Positions 6,562 through 10,762 of a DNA stretch of 10,762 nucleotides are shown here, piece after piece (the stretch's first letter is position 1; every line of letters begins with the position of its first letter). Both the position numbers and the translations under genes were made by a program. The notes under the pieces were generated by a model, which was given only the letters and a program-made list of their open reading frames with translations, made no database searches and was not told where the DNA came from. The stretch is from Flavobacteriaceae bacterium. Lineage in GTDB: Bacteria; Bacteroidota; Bacteroidia; Flavobacteriales; Flavobacteriaceae. Location: positions 18,198 through 28,959 of the forward strand of contig JAURFJ010000005.1 in NCBI GenBank assembly GCA_030834365.1. The letters run 5' to 3'.

Positions 6562-7236
6562 GTGGCCAATATAATTGTAACAGGAACGAGCAGAGGAATA
6601 GGTTTTGAAACCGTTAATGCGCTTCTCGATCAAGGACATCAAGTACTCGCACTTTCAAGAACTGAAATGAAATTGCAGCATAGTCGTCTAGATTTGCTAA
6701 GAACCCTTTCTGTAGACCTTGCGCAAGACAATTTATCGGTTGTTCTGCAGGCCATTGAAGACTGGACCCAGGTCGACGGAATCGTTCATAACGCAGGATC
6801 ATTTATGCACAAACCTTTCATTCAAACAACCACCGATGATTTTTTAGCCCTTTACAGGGTAAACGTATTTGCGGTAGCCGAGTTGACCCGCCTAGTTGAT
6901 AGAAAGCTGATGCAAGGCGCACATGTGGTGGGTATAAGTTCGATGGGTGGCATTCAAGGTAGCTCTAAATTTGCAGGCCTCTCAGCTTATAGTTCTAGCA
7001 AGGGCGCCCTGATTACCCTTTTCGAATTATTGGCCGAGGAGTATCAGTCAAGGGGAGTTAGCTTTAATAGCTTGGCATTGGGAGCGGTACAGACCGAGAT
7101 GCTCGAAGCTGCCTTTCCTGGGATAAAGGCTCCTGTAAGTGCTGCTGAGATGGGGGCGTATATAGCGCGATTTGTCTTAGAGGGTCATCGTTTTTTCAAC
7201 GGAAAAGTACTTCCGGTTAGCAGTTCTACTCCCTAA
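6562..7236 (+). CDS. Short-chain dehydrogenase/reductase (SDR), substrate unknown
   Basis: The 224-residue Rossmann-fold protein is of classical SDR type. It has the cofactor motif TGTSRGIG (7-14), NAG (77-79), the catalytic YSSSK (Y143, K147) and a serine in ISSMGG (S127 is likely). Ser and Tyr are 16 residues apart, about three more than in FabG-type enzymes. The C-terminus ends GKVLPVSSSTP. The cofactor could be NAD or NADP. The substrate cannot be read from sequence. The start is a GTG at 6562: no in-frame ATG exists between the upstream TAA (6541) and the Rossmann motif, and translation from GTG places TG at the usual residue 7-8. Seven Ts precede the GTG. It follows the pdhC terminator, so it needs its own promoter, though no clear -7 box was found. 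The next gene begins 8 nt after its stop. Confidence 0.9.
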   Translation: MANIIVTGTSRGIGFETVNALLDQGHQVLALSRTEMKLQHSRLDLLRTLSVDLAQDNLSVVLQAIEDWTQVDGIVHNAGSFMHKPFIQTTTDDFLALYRVNVFAVAELTRLVDRKLMQGAHVVGISSMGGIQGSSKFAGLSAYSSSKGALITLFELLAEEYQSRGVSFNSLALGAVQTEMLEAAFPGIKAPVSAAEMGAYIARFVLEGHRFFNGKVLPVSSSTP

Positions 7237-7244
7237 AAATACCT

Positions 7245-7850
7245 ATGCTAGATATACTCGGTCGCTATGTTCCTGAAGCCGCTCTGATTTATTGTTTTGA
7301 GCAGATAAAACGGTATGGGGTTCACCTAAAGATCGTTAACGAACGCCTTAGCAGGCATGGTGATTACCGTAAGTTGCCAGATGGAGGCCACCTCATCACC
7401 ATCAATGCAGGTCCTAATCCCTATAGATTTCTCATCACCCTGATCCATGAGATAGCCCACCTAGTAGCTTTTATAGAACACGGCCATCGCATTCGGCCCC
7501 ATGGAAAAGAGTGGAAGCAGACCTTTAAGCTGTTAATGCTACCCTTGCTTAATCCGGCTGTTTTTCCAAAAGAATTACTACCCGTACTAGCGACCCACTT
7601 TAAAAGTCCAAAGGCAAGTAGTAGCGCTGATGCACGATTAGACTGCGAACTCAGTCGGTACGATGAAACAGTTAGGGGTATTTTTGTTGAGGAATTACCC
7701 GAGGGCGCTTTATTTGCCTATCGCGAAAAGCGTATTTTTAAAAAAGGAAGTAAGCGCAGAAAGCGCTATGAGTGTTTAGAGCTAGAGACCAAAAGGAATT
7801 ACTTGTTTCAACCTAATGCACGGGTAATGCCTATCAGTAATTATGACTAA
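7245..7850 (+). CDS. SprT-like zinc metalloprotease-fold protein
   Basis: The 201-residue protein has a zincin motif HEIAH (H68, E69, H72) with the likely third ligand H86 in PHGKEWK. That arrangement is typical of the SprT-like family, which includes the DNA-protein crosslink protease Spartan and bacterial SprT. The upstream strand (GGHLITINAGPNP) and the HGKEW helix fit. The C-terminal part (about 130-201) is basic (KRIFKKGSKRRKRYECLE) and lacks the paired-cysteine zinc ribbon of E. coli SprT, having single cysteines only. DNA binding by this basic segment is an inference. It begins 8 nt after the SDR stop. Its last codons overlap the next start in ATGACTAA, which suggests coupled translation. 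Protease activity and target are unproven. Confidence 0.87.
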   Translation: MLDILGRYVPEAALIYCFEQIKRYGVHLKIVNERLSRHGDYRKLPDGGHLITINAGPNPYRFLITLIHEIAHLVAFIEHGHRIRPHGKEWKQTFKLLMLPLLNPAVFPKELLPVLATHFKSPKASSSADARLDCELSRYDETVRGIFVEELPEGALFAYREKRIFKKGSKRRKRYECLELETKRNYLFQPNARVMPISNYD

Positions 7851-9261
7851 TCAAGAAGAACAGATCAAACAAAACGCCAAGGGTTTTTGGCAGAGTATAT
7901 TGGTATTTCTGAAAGAGCTATTGGACATTCGTACCAATACCGATATGCAGACCACGCGCGATTCGATTATTGCTGACATACCCTTTAAGGGGCATACCTC
8001 GTGGATTTTAATCAGCTCTATATTCATCGCTTCTATAGGCTTGAATGCTAATTCTACAGCAGTAGTTATTGGTGCTATGCTTATTTCTCCGCTTATGGGT
8101 CCGATCTTAGGGTTGGGATTCTCATTGGCAACCAACGATATAGATCTGCTCAACCGCTCGCTTAAAAACTTTTTGGTTATGGTGGGGCTTTCAGTGATAA
8201 CGGCCTATCTGTTCTTTGCCCTGTTTCCCCTGCGTGATGAATCTTCTGAGCTGCTTGCGCGAGTACGACCGGATATTCGCGATGTACTTATTGGGTTTTT
8301 TGGCGGAGTCGCCCTTGTAGTTGCCCGAGCTAAAAAAGGAACTATTGCCAGTGTAATCTTTGGGGTGGCTATCGCGACCGCCCTCATGCCTCCCCTCTGC
8401 ACAGTGGGTTTTGGATTGGCCGTAGGTAATTGGAGCTATGCCCTTGGTGCCCTTTACCTTTTTCTGATTAACACCATATTTATCGCCTTGGCCACCTTTG
8501 TAGTGATCAAGTATTTGAAGTTTCCGATGGAGCGCTATGCGAATTCAACGCGCAGAAGATTGATCTCTAGAATAGCTTATGTGCTTAGTTTGATCGTTAT
8601 GATTCCAGCCGCCTACACGTTCTATGGAGTGCTACAAGAATCGCTTTTTAGGCGCGATGCTCAGGCCTTTTTGAAGGAGACCATTGAACTGTATCCATTT
8701 GAGGGCAACGGGGTCTACAGGCGCGATTTTTCTACCTTAAGTTATAACCAAGGAGAATCACCAGAGATAAGTGTGATGGTATTGGGCGATGAGGTGATTC
8801 CGCAAGAGGTGATCAATACCTGGAAGGTAAAGCAACAGCAATACGATAGATTGCGTGAGGCTAACTTTGAGGTGTTACAGGCTAATCAAGAAGATACCGA
8901 GGCCCAATTCAACTATGTGATGGAGCTTTACGAGAGTAAAAAGAGCGAGTTGATTTCTAAAGACAGACAGATTCAGCTGCTGGAGCAAGAACTCGACCGA
9001 ATGAGCCGGTCAGGGGGCTTACAGCTGCCTTTTGAGCAGATCAAAAGCGAATTAGTCTTGGCGTTTCCTCAGCTAAAAACCTTGAGTTATGGGTCTAAAA
9101 TTGAGACCGATTTCCAACGCCAAGATACACTTCAGGTATTTGAGGTGAGTTGGTTAGAAACTACTAGTTTAGCAGACAGACAAGGGCTTTCTGAACGCCT
9201 TGAGCTCTGGCTGAAAACTCGCCTTCAAGAGCAAAACATTCTACTTCAGCAGAAAGATTAG
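7843..9261 (+). CDS. DUF389 (TIGR00341-like) inner-membrane protein with a coiled-coil tail
   Basis: The 472-residue protein has an N-terminal part of about 50 residues, then a DUF389 core with roughly seven membrane segments (about 52-70, 72-95, 110-130, 147-163, 167-194, 199-222, 243-263). Core motifs are GAMLISPLMGPILG (77-90) and ATALMPPLCTVGFGLA (178-193). The loop before the last helix is strongly basic (R231, R237-R239, R243), so it is probably cytoplasmic. The remaining tail of about 208 residues would then lie in the periplasm. That tail has a charged, Gln-rich coiled coil at about 328-388 between two alpha/beta-like stretches. The family has no settled function. The ATG at 7843 overlaps the sprT-like stop by 8 nt. 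The TAG overlaps the - strand mlaF stop codon, with no terminator between them. Confidence 0.9.
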   Translation: MTNQEEQIKQNAKGFWQSILVFLKELLDIRTNTDMQTTRDSIIADIPFKGHTSWILISSIFIASIGLNANSTAVVIGAMLISPLMGPILGLGFSLATNDIDLLNRSLKNFLVMVGLSVITAYLFFALFPLRDESSELLARVRPDIRDVLIGFFGGVALVVARAKKGTIASVIFGVAIATALMPPLCTVGFGLAVGNWSYALGALYLFLINTIFIALATFVVIKYLKFPMERYANSTRRRLISRIAYVLSLIVMIPAAYTFYGVLQESLFRRDAQAFLKETIELYPFEGNGVYRRDFSTLSYNQGESPEISVMVLGDEVIPQEVINTWKVKQQQYDRLREANFEVLQANQEDTEAQFNYVMELYESKKSELISKDRQIQLLEQELDRMSRSGGLQLPFEQIKSELVLAFPQLKTLSYGSKIETDFQRQDTLQVFEVSWLETTSLADRQGLSERLELWLKTRLQEQNILLQQKD

Positions 9262-10034
9262 GGCGATAAGTTGGACTTTTCTTGATAGACCTTTCTAACG
9301 TTTTTGTACAATTCTGAAGCGTACACGAACTCGCTGATGGCCTGATTGTCGGTCACGAATATTTCCTCTTTTGTGCCTTGCCAGGCTAATTTGCCTTCTT
9401 TGAGAAAGACGATTTTTTCTCCGATTTGCATCACCGAGTTCATATCGTGAGTATTAATTAGCGTAGTGATGTCATACTCTCGGGTAATCTCTTGAATGAG
9501 ATCGTCAATCAGAATAGCCGTTCTCGGATCTAAGCCAGAATTGGGCTCGTCGCAGAATAGGTATTTGGGATTCATCACGATGGCCCTGGCGATAGCCACT
9601 CTTTTTTTCATTCCTCCTGACAGTTCTGCCGGGTATTTATGGTGGGCATCTATGAGGTTTACCCGGTCCAAAACTCGATCGACTTGTTCTTTCTTTTCTT
9701 TTGCTGAATAAGTGGTAAACATTTGTAAAGGGAAGCAAACATTTTCGGCTACGGTCATCGAATCGAACAGCGCACTTCCTTGAAAGACCATGCCCATGGC
9801 CTTTCTTAATTCACGTTGCTCGTTGCGTTCTAACTCGTCTAGGTAAACTCCGTCGAATGCAATACGCCCTGAATCGGGCTGGTGTAAGCCAATTAGAGAC
9901 TTTAGGAATACCGTTTTTCCGGATCCGCTCTGGCCTATAATCAAATTGGTCTTTCCGCGGTCAAACGAAGTGCTCACGTCATTTAGGACGTTCACGCCTG
10001 AGAAAGATTTTGATAAGTGCTCAACCCCAATCAT
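9258..10034 (-). CDS. mlaF: ABC transporter ATP-binding protein, MlaF type
   Basis: This 258-residue ATPase has every canonical motif: Walker A GQSGSGKT (34-41), Q-loop Q85 (VFQGSALFDSMTVAEN), signature LSGGMKKR (138-145), Walker B LFCDEP (159-164, E163), D-loop GLDP (167-170) and switch H196. The LSGGMKKR signature and SALFDSMTVAENV are characteristic of MlaF/Ttg2A. With MlaE it powers phospholipid movement between inner and outer membrane, in a complex with an MCE protein. The direction of transport is not decidable here. It starts immediately after the mlaE stop (TAG then ATG, no gap), which implies translational coupling. The last helical stretch (EFVYASELYKNVRKVY) is usual for the family. 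Downstream it overlaps the DUF389 stop by 4 nt, so no mlaD follows in this operon. Confidence 0.93.
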   Translation of the reverse strand: MIGVEHLSKSFSGVNVLNDVSTSFDRGKTNLIIGQSGSGKTVFLKSLIGLHQPDSGRIAFDGVYLDELERNEQRELRKAMGMVFQGSALFDSMTVAENVCFPLQMFTTYSAKEKKEQVDRVLDRVNLIDAHHKYPAELSGGMKKRVAIARAIVMNPKYLFCDEPNSGLDPRTAILIDDLIQEITREYDITTLINTHDMNSVMQIGEKIVFLKEGKLAWQGTKEEIFVTDNQAISEFVYASELYKNVRKVYQEKSNLSP

Positions 10035-10762
10035 CTATCCTAATAATAGTTGGGTGAGTATATAATTGATGATAATAATCACAACACTGGTCCATACGAA
10101 AGATACGGTTGATGCTTTACCGACTTCTAAGGCTCCGCCTTTTAAATAATAGCCGTGGTAGGCTGGAATGGTGGCAATGATTACGGCAAAAACAAGTGAT
10201 TTTATGAAGGCATAGGTAACGTGAAAGGGCACGAAGTCTTCCTGAATTCCGGCAATAAAGTCTGCGGTGGGTGCGTAGTCTCCAAATACAGCTGCAGCCC
10301 ATCCTCCGAAGATACCCGTATACATCGCTATAGCTATGGCAAAGGGGTAGAACAACATTGCTATAAGTTTTGGAAAGATGAGGTAATTGACCGAATTGAC
10401 TCCCATAACTTCTAAAGCGTCTATTTGCTCGGTTACCCGCATGGTTCCTATGCTTGAGGTGATGTAGGATCCGACCTTTCCGACCATAATCACAGAAATA
10501 AATGTAGGGGCGAATTCTAGAATTACCGATTGACGCGTGGCGAAACCGATGAGGCTTTTAGGTAAAAACGGAGAGGTGAGGTTAAGGGCGGTTTGAATGG
10601 TAACAACTCCACCTATAAAAAAGGAAATGAAAATAATGATGCCCAGAGAATTGAATATCAATTCGTCAATCTCTTTGAGAATGAGGCCCTTCATTACACT
10701 CCACTTCGTAGGCTTTCTGAAAATTTCTACGAGCATTAGACCGTAGCGTCCGACTTCTTCTA
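10035..10762 (-). CDS. mlaE: ABC transporter permease, MlaE type (5' end beyond window)
   Basis: The family hallmark is the coupling segment MRVTEQIDALEVMG, preceded by QSVILEFAPTFISVIMVGKVG. There are four to five hydrophobic segments, ending at a TAG in 10037-10035. From the internal ATG at 10736 the product is 233 residues. However, the frame stays open to the edge and encodes EEVGRYGLML before that point, which looks like the usual N-terminus of Bacteroidota MlaE, where a GKY-like helix precedes the Met. MlaE proteins are normally about 245-260 residues, so I expect the true start a few codons past 10762 and mark this CDS as partial. It acts with MlaF in the inner membrane as the lipid-transport permease. 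Confidence 0.92.
   Translation of the reverse strand, partial: EEVGRYGLMLVEIFRKPTKWSVMKGLILKEIDELIFNSLGIIIFISFFIGGVVTIQTALNLTSPFLPKSLIGFATRQSVILEFAPTFISVIMVGKVGSYITSSIGTMRVTEQIDALEVMGVNSVNYLIFPKLIAMLFYPFAIAIAMYTGIFGGWAAAVFGDYAPTADFIAGIQEDFVPFHVTYAFIKSLVFAVIIATIPAYHGYYLKGGALEVGKASTVSFVWTSVVIIIINYILTQLLLG

Noticed and set aside
7851..8153. 100-codon open frame on the - strand within the DUF389 gene
   Set aside because: It mirrors codons of a conserved membrane region on the other strand and has no family resemblance or start context of its own.

Overview
The window looks like chromosomal DNA of a member of the Bacteroidota, most likely Flavobacteriales. The evidence is a PorV-type outer-membrane protein of the type IX secretion system (T9SS), pyruvate dehydrogenase E1-alpha and E2 genes next to each other with no E1-beta between them, several TAnnTTTG (Bacteroidota -7) boxes in front of genes, and no Shine-Dalgarno sequence before any start codon. 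Nothing indicates a plasmid, phage, insertion sequence, CRISPR array or RNA gene. No gene-free stretch exceeds about 100 bases.

Layout. Positions 1-125 are the tail of an unrecognised gene, closed by a perfect 16-bp hairpin. A pirin-family cupin (191-910) and a COG0720 pterin synthase (949-1359) follow on the + strand. murF (2649-1363, - strand) converges on the pterin gene with a 3-nt gap. It diverges from porV (2725-3756) across a 75-bp shared upstream region. pdhA (3822-4820) and pdhC (4830-6470) form the pyruvate dehydrogenase pair, which ends at a clear intrinsic terminator (6497-6525). A second + strand cluster holds a short-chain dehydrogenase/reductase (6562-7236, GTG start), a SprT-like metalloprotease-fold protein (7245-7850) and a DUF389 membrane protein (7843-9261), with 8-nt spacing and then an 8-nt overlap. 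It meets, tail to tail with overlapping stop codons, a - strand MlaE/MlaF-type ABC transporter pair. The mlaE 5' end lies beyond the right edge.

Function. The genes cover envelope building (murF, porV, mlaEF), central carbon entry (pdhA, pdhC) and cofactor or modified-base chemistry (the pterin synthase). PDH still needs an E1-beta and an E3, and MlaEF still needs an MCE-domain partner. Neither is in the window.

Most genes are ordinary housekeeping genes and I see no clear undescribed system. The points most worth a second look are: the DUF389 protein's probable periplasmic tail, which reads as two related alpha/beta lobes around a coiled coil; the place of porV next to murF and pdhA without gldJ or porU; the very similar tandem lipoyl domains in E2; the eukaryote-like Cys-His spacing in the pterin synthase; and promoter-like boxes with dyads only a few bases before two start codons.
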